NCBI GenBank assembly: GCA_903925015.1
Contig: CAIYDY010000229.1
Span: 1 to 34,404 of the forward strand
Source of the DNA: an uncultured Acidobacteriia bacterium
Lineage (GTDB): Bacteria; Acidobacteriota; Terriglobia; Bryobacterales; Bryobacteraceae
Direction of reading: 5' to 3'
DNA: 34,404 nucleotides
Positions 13,899 through 22,695 of this stretch are shown here, one piece after another (the first letter of the stretch is position 1; the number at the start of each line of letters is the position of its first letter). Made by a program: the position numbers and the translations under genes. The notes beneath the pieces were generated by a model, which was given only the letters and a program-made list of their open reading frames with translations, was not told the DNA's origin and searched no databases.

Positions 13899-15827
13899 AT
13901 GTCTGCAGAAACACAGACTTGCCAATTCGAGGCTGAAACTGCGCGGCTTCTCGATTTGGTCATCCATTCTCTGTACACCGAGAAGGAAATCTTTCTTCGG
14001 GAGTTGATCTCGAACGCATCCGACGCACTGGACCGGTTGAGGTTCGAGTCGCTGACGGACTCGGCGCTGGTTCCGGCTGGACAGGAATACGAAATCCGCC
14101 TCGAAACCGGCAAATCGCCGCGTACCCTGTCGATCATAGACACCGGTATCGGCATGAGTCGCGAGGATGCCGTGAAGAACCTCGGCACCATCGCCCGTTC
14201 CGGCACCCGCGAGGCTCGCGAAAAGCTCCAGGCGGCAAAGTCTGCCGAGGACGCAGCCAGCTTGATCGGCATGTTCGGCGTCGGCTTATATTCGTCGTTC
14301 ATGGTGGCCGACCGCGTCGTCGTGGTCACGCGCAAGGCCGGGGAGGCCGCAGCCACCCGTTGGGAATCCCGCGGCGACGGCAGTTACACGATCTCAGAGA
14401 CCGAGCGCGACACCTGCGGCACCACAGTGACGCTCTACCTGCGCGACGCCGACTCTGACGCTGGAATCGAGGACTTCACCGAATCCTGGCAATTGACTAG
14501 CATCGTCAAGCGGCATTCCGATTTCATCAGCTACCCCATCGTCCTGGTTGATCCGGCCAAGGAAGAAGGCGGAACGCCCGAGCGCCGCATCCTCAACTCG
14601 ATGAAGCCGATCTGGACCCGCCCCCGCAGCGAGGTCACCGAAGAGGAATACAACGAGTTCTACAAGCACGTGACCCACGACTGGAACGATGCCCTGATCC
14701 ACTATGCCTACAAGGCCGAGGGCGTCCACGAATACCAAGCGCTGGTGTTTGTTCCCTCCAAGGCGTCTCCGGATCTCTACTACAGCTCCCCGGACACCGG
14801 GATCCGCCTGTATGCCCGTCGCGTACTGGTGATTGAAAAGTGCCAGGACCTTCTGCCCTCGTACCTGCGATTTGTCCGGGGCGTGGTGGATGCCAGCGAC
14901 CTTCCGCTGAACATCTCCCGCCAGCGCCTCCAGCACGACCGCCACATCACGCAAATCCGCAAGTGGTTGACCCGCAAGGTTCTTGATTCCCTCGAAAGCC
15001 TGCGCACCGGCGAATCCACCAAGTACATGCAGATGTGGAGGGAATTCGGTCGGGCCATCAAGGAGGGCGTCGGCACCGATTTCGACCACAAGGACCGGTT
15101 GAGTTCGTTGCTGATGTTCGAATCGACCAACAGCCCGTCCGACCTGACATCGCTGAAGGACTACGTTTCCCGCATGCCGGAAGGCCAGACGGAGATCATC
15201 TATCTGACCGGCGGTTCCCGTTCGGCGGTTGAAAACTCTCCGCATCTGGAAGCCATCCGGGAGAAGGGCTACGAAGTGTTGTTCATGCTCGATCCTGTGG
15301 ACGAGTACATGCTCCAGTTCATGCCGGAGTTCGATGGCAAGCATCTGAAGTCCGCCGCCAAGGGTGCGCTGGATTTGGACAAAAAGGATGTGGACGGCAA
15401 GAAGGAGGATCCCGCCAAGGAAACCGAGGAGCAGGAGGAGCGCGAACATTTTTCGTCGCTGCTTTCAGCTGTTCAGGGGCGCTTGTCGGATGAGGTCAAG
15501 GAAGTCCGCCTTTCGCACCGCTTGGTGAAATCGCCGGCGTGTCTGGTGGTGGACGACTACGAAATGTCGCCCTACATGGAGAAGTTGTTGAGCCAGGCGA
15601 AGGGCGATGTCCCCAAGCGCAAGCGCGTGATGGAGTTGAATCCCAAGCACCCAATCGTGGTGGGAATGCGGCGGCGGTACGAGGCCAATGCCATCGACCC
15701 GATTGTCGACGATTCCGCAACGGTCTTGTTCGGAATGGCCCAGTTGGCCGAAGGGTCCGAGTTGCTGGATCCGGTGAAGTTCAACGAGGCCATGGTGCGC
15801 ATGACCGAACGCTCTTTGGGCGAATAG
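13899..15827 (+). CDS. htpG: Molecular chaperone HtpG (Hsp90)
   Basis: A 642-residue Hsp90 homologue, close to the 624 of E. coli. The N-terminal ATPase domain shows E35 and N39 (RELISNASDALDRL), DTGIGM at 81-86, ARSGT near 99-103 and the lid GMFGVGLYSSFMVAD. The middle domain has EEEYNEFYKH and the catalytic-arginine loop LPLNISRQRLQ. A charged stretch (LDKKDVDGKKEDPAKETEEQ) precedes the C-terminal dimerisation domain. The GTGAGG at 13887 supplies the Shine-Dalgarno, so the ATG at 13899 is preferred over a GTG start inside it. Hsp90 binds and remodels client proteins in the cytoplasm using ATP. The gene stands alone; no CIRCE element or heat-shock promoter was found upstream. Confidence 0.97.
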   Translation: MSAETQTCQFEAETARLLDLVIHSLYTEKEIFLRELISNASDALDRLRFESLTDSALVPAGQEYEIRLETGKSPRTLSIIDTGIGMSREDAVKNLGTIARSGTREAREKLQAAKSAEDAASLIGMFGVGLYSSFMVADRVVVVTRKAGEAAATRWESRGDGSYTISETERDTCGTTVTLYLRDADSDAGIEDFTESWQLTSIVKRHSDFISYPIVLVDPAKEEGGTPERRILNSMKPIWTRPRSEVTEEEYNEFYKHVTHDWNDALIHYAYKAEGVHEYQALVFVPSKASPDLYYSSPDTGIRLYARRVLVIEKCQDLLPSYLRFVRGVVDASDLPLNISRQRLQHDRHITQIRKWLTRKVLDSLESLRTGESTKYMQMWREFGRAIKEGVGTDFDHKDRLSSLLMFESTNSPSDLTSLKDYVSRMPEGQTEIIYLTGGSRSAVENSPHLEAIREKGYEVLFMLDPVDEYMLQFMPEFDGKHLKSAAKGALDLDKKDVDGKKEDPAKETEEQEEREHFSSLLSAVQGRLSDEVKEVRLSHRLVKSPACLVVDDYEMSPYMEKLLSQAKGDVPKRKRVMELNPKHPIVVGMRRRYEANAIDPIVDDSATVLFGMAQLAEGSELLDPVKFNEAMVRMTERSLGE

Positions 15828-15836
15828 GGGTTTTCG

Positions 15837-15863
15837 GGGGCGTACGGCTTGGCTGTGCGCCCC
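15837..15863 (+). terminator. Hairpin behind htpG
   Basis: GGGGCGTAC (15837-15845) can pair with GTGCGCCCC (15855-15863), a 9-bp stem with one G-U pair and a 9-base loop. No uridine run follows, so it is at best a weak terminator. The next gene has its own leader with GAGG before the ATG. Confidence 0.45.
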
Positions 15864-15948
15864 TCGCAACAATAATTTGGATACCGACTGGACTTTTCGG
15901 GTGAAAACGGTTATCGTTTACTGAAACCGCCCGTTTCCAGAGGTCCAC

Positions 15949-18900
15949 ATGAAAAGCCTTCGTCTCGTCTTTTGCGCCTTGATTGCGCTCGCCTCCGCCC
16001 ACGCCCAACAGTTGAACGGAAAGATCGTTGGCACGGTCACTGACCGTAGTGGCAGCGCCATCTCCGGTGCGGCCGTCCATCTGGTATCCGAATCCACGGG
16101 GGCTGTCCGTGACACCGCTGTTTCCGCAAGTGGTGACTTTGAAATCAATGCCGTCCGGGCGGGGAATTACCGCATCGAGATTAGCCACACGGGTTTCAAG
16201 AAGTGGCAGCAGAAGGCGATTGAACTCACTGCAAACGATAGTCTTTCGTTAGGCCAGATCAAATTGGACTTGGGCGACGTTTCGACCACGGTCACGGTTG
16301 TCGGTGACCAAGCACCGCAAGTGCAGACCGTGAGCGGCGAGCGCTCCGGCATCATCAGCTCCAGCGAAATCCAGAATCTTTCGGTGATCAACCGCGATTT
16401 TTCGACGCTTGTCGCACTCTTGCCCGGCGTAGTCGACAACCCGGGCACGGCCGAGGTGCAGGGCTTCTCCGGTGGCGCATCATTCAATGTGAATGGCAGC
16501 CGGTCGAACGGAAATAACATCACGATTGATGGCAGCTCGACCGACAATACCAACGGCGGCAACGGAAACAATTTCGTCTCGCTCGATTCGATCCAGGCGG
16601 TCCGCATTGTTACGTCGAACTATCAGGCGGAGTTCGGACGCAAGCCCGCCGCCGCAATCATGGCGATCACGAAGGGCGGCAGCCAGACCTACCACGGTTC
16701 CACCTACTGGTACTACCGCCATGAATGGATGAACGCCAACCAGTTCTTCAACAACCGGCAGGGCGTGCCGCAGACGCCCCGCCGCGTCCAAACTCCAGGG
16801 CTGACCATCGGCGGACCGGTCTACATCCCCGGCGTCTTCAACAAATCCAAGACCAAGCTGTTCTTCTTCAGCTCGCTCGAATTCATCCGCGAGCGCCGCC
16901 CCCAGAACATCGTGAATCTGACGACCGTGAACGAGGCCGAGCGTCTGGGCGACTTTTCCAACTCCCGCAACGGGCTCACCACGAAGTTCTACATCCGTGA
17001 TCCGACCATGGTCGGTTCCTGCAACGGAACCACCCAAGCTGCCTGTTTCGTGGGGAATGTCATCCCGAAGAGCCGGATCGACCCCAATGGCCAGGCTCTG
17101 CTCAACCTGCTTCCGGTTCCCAACGCCCTGAATACCGCCGTGACGCTGGGCGCTTATAACTTCTCCACCCAGGAGAGCCTGAATATCCCGAAGACTTCCA
17201 CCAACCACCGCATCGACTACATCATCAATGCCAACACCACAATGTGGGTGAAGTACAACAATTGGTTGGAGGATCAGCAGGGTTGGGCGGTGTCGGCTGG
17301 CAATTCGAACTGGGGCTGGATGCCCAGCCACTACAAGAACGGCACCCATGCGCCGGTTGTGTCGTTGACTCGCATTTTGAGCCCGAGCACGGTTCTGGAG
17401 GCCACGATCCGCATGGTGCGCTGGACTGAGGACGGGTCCGCCATCAGCCAGTCGCAAATGGACAAGCTCAACAAGAAGAACGCCGGGTTCAATATTCCGC
17501 AGTTGTACTCTGGCGGCAATCCCTCAAACTTGGTACCGAACATGACCTTCGGTACTGTGCCGAGCGCGATCAGCACGAGCCTGAATGCCCGCTTCCCGTT
17601 GCGCGGTTCGGAAAATACTTACTTCTCCGACACGACGCTCACGAAGACCCACGGACCGCACACGGCGAAGTTTGGGTACTATTTCGAATATTGGCGCGCG
17701 GTCAAGGGTGAATCGGGAAAATGGAACGGCACGTACGACTTCACGGTCGACAGCAACAACCCCAACGATTCGCAGAATCCCTTCTCCAATGCCCTCCTCG
17801 GTGTCTTTAAGAGCTATACCGAATCCAACACCCGTCCTCCGCTGTATGAGAACCAGATGTCGCACGAGTGGTATGCGCAGGACAACTGGAAGGTCAGCAA
17901 GCGCTTGACGATTGATCTCGGGCTGCGGTTCGGCTGGTCCACGCCTTTCTATAGCCCGCGTCGGCAGGAAGCCGGTTTTGTCCCGTCGATGTGGAATCCA
18001 GCGCAAGCCGTCCGATTCATCAGCCCGGTGAAGGTGGGAAGCTTACGGCAGGGACAGGATCCGGTTACCGGAAAGATTTATCCTGCGATTCTGATCGGCG
18101 CCATCGCGCCCGGCAGCGGCGATCCGTTTGACGGCAGCGTCAACCTTCTAACCAATGCCACCTACCCCCACGGGTTGCGCCAAAACAGCAGTATTAAGGT
18201 TGGACCCCGATTTGGCTTCGCCTATGATCCGTTCGGGGATGGAAAGACCGCGATTCGTGGAGGCTTTGGGCTATTCTTCGACACCCACGAGAAGGATCTG
18301 TGGGGATACGCGCTGCACTTGGATCCGCCGAACCAGATTTCGCCGACGATCAACTACGGTACCTTTGCGAGTTTGGCCGCATCCCAGGGCTTTCTGTTTC
18401 CGTCCGCGACCTCGGGCTTGGACGTGACGCGCCCCTTGGGACGCACCATGAGCTACAGTTTCGGTATCCAACGCCAGCTCCCGAAAGGATTGTTCTTGGA
18501 CGTGGCTTATGTCGCGACGTTGGGGCGTCACCTGTTGGAGCGCAAGGATCTGAACTCGATCCCCGCCGGGACCACGTTGAATCCCGCGAACTTGGATTCC
18601 ACGAACAACAACGCGGCGTTGCCCAACCAGTTTCTGTATAAGTACCCAGGCTACACCAACATCTATTACTACAACTACGACGCCAACTCCAGCTACCACT
18701 CGCTGCAAACAACCATCAATCGTCGGTTCACCAAGGGAATTTCCGGAGGCCTGTCGTGGACTTGGTCGAAGGCCATGGACTACGACGACATCGACACGAC
18801 CAGCCTGAGCAATCTGGTGAGTCCAAAAATTCGCGACTACAGCGTGGCTGGCTTCGACCGGACCCACATCCTGAAGGGGAATTGGATTTACACGGTTCCG

Positions 18901-19509
18901 GGTGCGAGCAAGTACCTTGGGGCCCGGAATTGGGTCGCCAAACGGTTGACTGAAGGTGTGCTGGATGGCTGGCAGATGTCCGGAATCATGACTTTGATGA
19001 GTGGTGCGCCTCTGGGGGTAGCACTCGGGACGCAGTCGGGGAGCAATACGAATTGGTCCGGATCGCCGTCGGATGGGGCTCGGCCCGACTTGGTGGGCAA
19101 CCCGGTGCTGCCCAAGGACCAGCGGACGTTCTATCTCAATGTGAACCCGGCGGCGTTCGCGCTTCCGGCGCAAGGGACTCTTGGCAATTCCGCGAGAACC
19201 GTTTTCCGCGGACCAGGCCGGAACAACTTCGACATCTCGATGTTCAAGAACTTCAAGGTGACCGAAGGCGGGCGTGTGAAGGCGCAATTCCGAGCCGAGG
19301 CTTACAACATCTTCAACCACACGCAGTTTTCGTCCGAAGATACAACGATCAAATTCAACAACACGGCGAATCCGGTCAACGTTGCGGCAACGGCTACGAC
19401 TGCGGCTGCGGTTGTTGCTCCGGGGGGCCAGATTCCCACGACCTTCGGGCAGTTCACGGCGGCCCAGTTGGCCCGGCGTATGCAGCTGGCTTTGCGGTTC
19501 GATTTCTAA
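15949..19509 (+). CDS. TonB-dependent receptor, Oar-like, with carboxypeptidase-regulatory domain
   Basis: A 1186-residue outer-membrane receptor. The signal peptide MKSLRLVFCALIALASAHAQ is followed by a carboxypeptidase-regulatory-like domain (about 24-110; VGTVTDRSGSAISGAAVHLV, AGNYRIEISHTGFKKW). The plug (IISSSEIQNLSVINRDFSTL, FNVNGSRSNGNNITIDG) and a long beta-barrel end in RRMQLALRFDF, almost the same closing strand as the other receptor at 3866-6934. It is 160 residues longer than that receptor and Asn/Thr rich. AGAGG lies before the ATG. Downstream on the same strand come a ThuA-like secreted protein and a sugar-acid dehydratase homologue, which suggests a carbohydrate ligand; this is contextual only. 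Confidence 0.93.
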   Translation: MKSLRLVFCALIALASAHAQQLNGKIVGTVTDRSGSAISGAAVHLVSESTGAVRDTAVSASGDFEINAVRAGNYRIEISHTGFKKWQQKAIELTANDSLSLGQIKLDLGDVSTTVTVVGDQAPQVQTVSGERSGIISSSEIQNLSVINRDFSTLVALLPGVVDNPGTAEVQGFSGGASFNVNGSRSNGNNITIDGSSTDNTNGGNGNNFVSLDSIQAVRIVTSNYQAEFGRKPAAAIMAITKGGSQTYHGSTYWYYRHEWMNANQFFNNRQGVPQTPRRVQTPGLTIGGPVYIPGVFNKSKTKLFFFSSLEFIRERRPQNIVNLTTVNEAERLGDFSNSRNGLTTKFYIRDPTMVGSCNGTTQAACFVGNVIPKSRIDPNGQALLNLLPVPNALNTAVTLGAYNFSTQESLNIPKTSTNHRIDYIINANTTMWVKYNNWLEDQQGWAVSAGNSNWGWMPSHYKNGTHAPVVSLTRILSPSTVLEATIRMVRWTEDGSAISQSQMDKLNKKNAGFNIPQLYSGGNPSNLVPNMTFGTVPSAISTSLNARFPLRGSENTYFSDTTLTKTHGPHTAKFGYYFEYWRAVKGESGKWNGTYDFTVDSNNPNDSQNPFSNALLGVFKSYTESNTRPPLYENQMSHEWYAQDNWKVSKRLTIDLGLRFGWSTPFYSPRRQEAGFVPSMWNPAQAVRFISPVKVGSLRQGQDPVTGKIYPAILIGAIAPGSGDPFDGSVNLLTNATYPHGLRQNSSIKVGPRFGFAYDPFGDGKTAIRGGFGLFFDTHEKDLWGYALHLDPPNQISPTINYGTFASLAASQGFLFPSATSGLDVTRPLGRTMSYSFGIQRQLPKGLFLDVAYVATLGRHLLERKDLNSIPAGTTLNPANLDSTNNNAALPNQFLYKYPGYTNIYYYNYDANSSYHSLQTTINRRFTKGISGGLSWTWSKAMDYDDIDTTSLSNLVSPKIRDYSVAGFDRTHILKGNWIYTVPGASKYLGARNWVAKRLTEGVLDGWQMSGIMTLMSGAPLGVALGTQSGSNTNWSGSPSDGARPDLVGNPVLPKDQRTFYLNVNPAAFALPAQGTLGNSARTVFRGPGRNNFDISMFKNFKVTEGGRVKAQFRAEAYNIFNHTQFSSEDTTIKFNNTANPVNVAATATTAAAVVAPGGQIPTTFGQFTAAQLARRMQLALRFDF

Positions 19510-19532
19510 CGACCTGACATAATCCAATTGTG

Positions 19533-20186
19533 ATGCGACGAATCTTCTCCCTTGTGCTCGCCTGCGCTGGCTTGGCGTGTGCGGCCGACAACCTGATTGT
19601 GTGCGACGAGATTCCTGCGATGCAGAGTCTTGCCAAGCAGGTGGAAACGCGGCTCCACCAGACCAGCGAGATCACCAACCAGGACAAGCTTCCGGTGAGC
19701 TTGTCCGTTTACCGGAATGTGACGGTTTACATCCACGGCGACCTGCATGAACCGGCGGAGAACGCCTTCATCGCGTACGCCAAGGGCGGCGGGAATTTGG
19801 TGCTACTCCACCACACCATCAGCTCGGGCAAGCGCAAGAACAAGGCTTGGTTGCCGTTTTTGGGCGTCACCCTGCCGACGTCGTATAAATACATCGACGA
19901 TATGACGTGGGAGATCGCGCCTACCGCAGCGGCTGGAGGTGGTGCGATCACAATGCACGAGACCGAAATCTATCTGAATCATGTGAATGACTCCGACCGC
20001 ACGGTCTTGTATGGATTGCGATTTACGGACCCGAAGACCGCTGAACATTTCGAGCAGCCGATTGCCGCATGGACCCGGAAGGCGGAGCGGGGAACGGTGT
20101 GGTACTTCATGCCAGGCCACAAGGCTTCGGATTTTGAGTACGAGCCGTATGTTGCGGTACTGATGAAGGCCTACGCGCTCAAATAG
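19533..20186 (+). CDS. Secreted ThuA-like protein
   Basis: A 217-residue protein with signal peptide MRRIFSLVLACAGLACA. The mature part has the flavodoxin/GATase-like layout of ThuA proteins: an alternating N-terminal half, then YAKGGGNLVLLHHTISSGK with the conserved His pair, the acid stretch TMHETEIYLNH, and PIAAWTRKAERGTVWYFMPGHKASDF, which resembles the terminal ThuA block. ThuA-type proteins are linked to keto-sugar or trehalose metabolism, but their reaction is not well defined. The start is ATG 19533, with GTG directly before it as an alternative. CATAAT in an extended -10 context (TGACATAAT) ends nine bases before the ATG, and there is no Shine-Dalgarno. Confidence 0.75.
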   Translation: MRRIFSLVLACAGLACAADNLIVCDEIPAMQSLAKQVETRLHQTSEITNQDKLPVSLSVYRNVTVYIHGDLHEPAENAFIAYAKGGGNLVLLHHTISSGKRKNKAWLPFLGVTLPTSYKYIDDMTWEIAPTAAAGGGAITMHETEIYLNHVNDSDRTVLYGLRFTDPKTAEHFEQPIAAWTRKAERGTVWYFMPGHKASDFEYEPYVAVLMKAYALK

Positions 20187-20225
20187 CCTTCCCTCGGCAA
20201 CGATTGTGCAGTAAACTGTTGACCG

Positions 20226-21425
20226 ATGCCCCTTCCCCAAATGGACCGCCGTTCGTGGTTCAAGACCATGTTGACCGCAGCCGCCCCGTTTGCGGCGCTG
20301 CGGACCGATGCTGCGGCTGTCGGCCCCAAGGACAAGATCAAGGTCACGAGAATTGAATCCTTCGTGCTCAAGAATACTTGGGTGTTCGTGAAAATCTCCA
20401 CCGATGGCGGGGTCACGGGCTGGGGTGAGATGCTCAAAGACGACGCCAAGGCGTGCGCCGCCGGAGCACTCGAAGTTGCGGACTACCTTGTGGGCCAGGA
20501 CCCCACGCGGGTCGCGTTCCACTGGCAGGCGATCCAGCGTGGGGCGTTCTACCGTGGAGGTCCGGTCAAGACCGCCATTCAGAGCGGCATCGACCAAGCG
20601 CTGTGGGATATCACAGGCAAGGTCTTCGGCGTTCCCGTCCATCGTCTCTTGGGCGGCCCAACTCGCGACCGCGTCCGCGTCTACGGTACGCTCGACGAGA
20701 AAAAGGGCATCAACGCCATGAAGGTGCGGCTCAACGGCAAGACGCGCCTGCCTTTCAAGTACAACGAGGGTGCGCAATTTGTCGACGAGGTTGTGGAGCG
20801 CTTCAAGGCCTTGCGCGAACGCGTGGGGAAGGGAATTGACATCGGTGTCGAGTTCCACGGTGCAGTCCAACCTCCGACGGCAATGTCGCTGATGAAGGCC
20901 CTCGAACCCTACCAACCGTGGTTTTACGAGGAGATCGCGCAGGCGCTCAACGTGGACGTGATGGCGGAGATGGCCAAGAAGACGCATATCCCGATTGCGA
21001 CCGGAGAACGGATCTTCACCAAGTGGGGTTTCCGGGAAATTCTGGAGAAGCGGGCCGCCTCGATTTTACAGCCGGATGTCTGCTACGCCGGCGGCATCAC
21101 GGAACTGCGTTTGATCGCCGGAATGGCTGAAGCGTACTATTCCCCGCTGGCTCCGCACAATCCGCAAGGACCGTGCTCGCTCGCGGCCAGTCTGCAGGTG
21201 GCGGCGTCGATCCCGAACTTCCTGATTCAGGAGCGCGGGGACAACGAATACAGCGACTTGCTGGCCAAGCCGCTGCCGCCGATTGTCAATGGGCATCGTC
21301 CACTGCTTACGGAGCCCGGACTCGGCATCACCATTGATGAAAACAAGCTGATGGCGCAGGTGGGCGAGCCCAAACCGTACAAGGCGCAGTTCGATCCCGA
21401 AGACGGGTCTGTTATCGACTGGTAG
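20226..21425 (+). CDS. Tat-exported galactonate-dehydratase-like enolase-superfamily protein
   Basis: A 399-residue member of the mandelate racemase/muconate lactonising branch of the enolase superfamily, closest to galactonate dehydratase (DgoD). After five residues the sequence [20 protein letters not shown] is a twin-arginine signal, so the protein is probably exported. The DgoD active site maps as: first metal ligand D183 replaced by E209 (GVEFHGA), H185 as H211, E209 as E235, E235 as E261 (IATGERI), and the second catalytic H285 as H311 (APHNPQGP). The framework [13 protein letters not shown] and [14 protein letters not shown] is standard. The D to E exchange may change metal binding or specificity. 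TAAACT lies eight bases before the ATG; an in-frame ATG at 20241 is an alternative start. Its 3' end overlaps the convergent transporter gene by 14 bases. Confidence 0.85.
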   Translation: MPLPQMDRRSWFKTMLTAAAPFAALRTDAAAVGPKDKIKVTRIESFVLKNTWVFVKISTDGGVTGWGEMLKDDAKACAAGALEVADYLVGQDPTRVAFHWQAIQRGAFYRGGPVKTAIQSGIDQALWDITGKVFGVPVHRLLGGPTRDRVRVYGTLDEKKGINAMKVRLNGKTRLPFKYNEGAQFVDEVVERFKALRERVGKGIDIGVEFHGAVQPPTAMSLMKALEPYQPWFYEEIAQALNVDVMAEMAKKTHIPIATGERIFTKWGFREILEKRAASILQPDVCYAGGITELRLIAGMAEAYYSPLAPHNPQGPCSLAASLQVAASIPNFLIQERGDNEYSDLLAKPLPPIVNGHRPLLTEPGLGITIDENKLMAQVGEPKPYKAQFDPEDGSVIDW

Positions 21426-22683
21426 GTTTCCAATTGGCGGCGCGGCCCGACAGCAGCGCCGCCGTCAACCCGATTGCTGCTGCGACCGAGAGCCACGCAC
21501 CCGGAATCGCTTTGTCGCCTGTGGATTCAATCAAATAGGTGCAGATGGCTGGAGTGAACCCGCCGAAGATGGCGGTTGCAAGGCTGTAGGCGAGGGAGAA
21601 GCCGGATGCCCGGACCTGCGCTGGCATGATCTCCGTCAGGTACACGACCATCGCCCCGTTGTAGCTCCCGTAAACAAAGGAAAGCCATAGCTCTACGCCT
21701 AGCAGTCTTCCAAACGACGGGTCGCCGGTGAGCCAGCGCATCAGGGGGTAGGCGGTCACAAGTGCCAACGCCGTAAACGCGACAAGCAGTGGCCTACGCC
21801 CCACGCGGTCCGAAACGGCACCCATCACCGGCAACCAGATGAAGTTGGAGACGCCGACGCACAAAGTTACGATCAGCGCATCCCGGTCCTTCAGATGTAG
21901 GACAGATTTCCCGAAGGTGGGCGTGTAGGCCGTAATCATGTAGAACGAGACGGTCGTCATGGTGACAAGCATGGTCCCGATCCCAACCAACCGCCAGTTT
22001 GCCACTAACGTTCTGCCGATTTCGCCAACCGAGGGGTGTTGTTTCCGGGTCAGGAACTCGTCCGTCTCCGTCAGCGACCGCCGTAGCCAGTAAAGAAACG
22101 GGACGATCAAACACCCGACCAGCAATGGAATCCGCCATCCCCACGAGTTCATTTGGGCCGGGGAGAGCCAGCTGTTCAAAATGACGCCGAGTACAGCTGC
22201 GAACACAACCGCGCATTGCTGGCTGGCCGATTGCCATGCTACGTAGAATCCCTTGTGACCCGGCGTGGCGATCTCCGAGAGATAAACCGATACGCCGCCC
22301 AATTCCACACCTGCCGAAAATCCCTGCACGAGTCTCCCAGCAACCACCAGGATTGGTGCCAGCGGTCCGATCACGTTGTACCCGGGCACGCACGCAATGG
22401 ACATCGTGCCGATCGACATCAATCCGAGCGTGACAATCAGGCCTTGCCGCCGTCCATGCCGATCAATGTAGGCGCCGAGGACGATTGCGCCGAGCGGACG
22501 CATGAGGAAGCCGACGCCGAACGTCGCCAATGACAAAAGCAGCGAGGCAAGCTCGCTGCTTTTGGGAAAGAAGGCTCGACCTATGGCAGCGGCATAGTAG
22601 CCGAACACCATGAAGTCGTACATTTCGAGGAAGTTTCCCGCCGCAACGCGTACGACGGGTCCGAATTTTGATGAGCTGGCCAA
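21412..22683 (-). CDS. MFS transporter, metabolite:H+ symporter (citrate/dicarboxylate-like)
   Basis: A 423-residue transporter with about twelve membrane helices. The N-terminal block [20 protein letters not shown] and the first repeat loop [11 protein letters not shown], repeated as [11 protein letters not shown] in the second half, are typical of the metabolite:proton symporter (MHS) family, which imports citrate, tricarballylate, alpha-ketoglutarate or betaines. [20 protein letters not shown] marks the helix 4-5 region. The start appears to be TTG at 22683, since the next ATG would cut into the conserved first helix. It lies 12 bases behind the rpoD stop on the same strand, with TACACT six bases before the TTG. 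Substrate is not determinable. Confidence 0.88.
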   Translation of the reverse strand: MASSSKFGPVVRVAAGNFLEMYDFMVFGYYAAAIGRAFFPKSSELASLLLSLATFGVGFLMRPLGAIVLGAYIDRHGRRQGLIVTLGLMSIGTMSIACVPGYNVIGPLAPILVVAGRLVQGFSAGVELGGVSVYLSEIATPGHKGFYVAWQSASQQCAVVFAAVLGVILNSWLSPAQMNSWGWRIPLLVGCLIVPFLYWLRRSLTETDEFLTRKQHPSVGEIGRTLVANWRLVGIGTMLVTMTTVSFYMITAYTPTFGKSVLHLKDRDALIVTLCVGVSNFIWLPVMGAVSDRVGRRPLLVAFTALALVTAYPLMRWLTGDPSFGRLLGVELWLSFVYGSYNGAMVVYLTEIMPAQVRASGFSLAYSLATAIFGGFTPAICTYLIESTGDKAIPGAWLSVAAAIGLTAALLSGRAANWKPTSR

Positions 22684-22695
22684 GTGGCCAGTGTA

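Noticed and set aside
12175-13914. 579-codon minus-strand open frame opposite the dehydrogenase and dehydratase genes
   Set aside because: Antisense shadow spanning two well-supported genes and the hairpin between them; no recognisable domain.
14394-15449. 351-codon minus-strand frame inside htpG
   Set aside because: Antisense to conserved Hsp90 domains; no independent evidence.
19803-20987. 394-codon minus-strand frame across the ThuA and dehydratase genes
   Set aside because: Crosses two real genes and their intergenic region; Arg/His/Asp-rich composition typical of a shadow frame.
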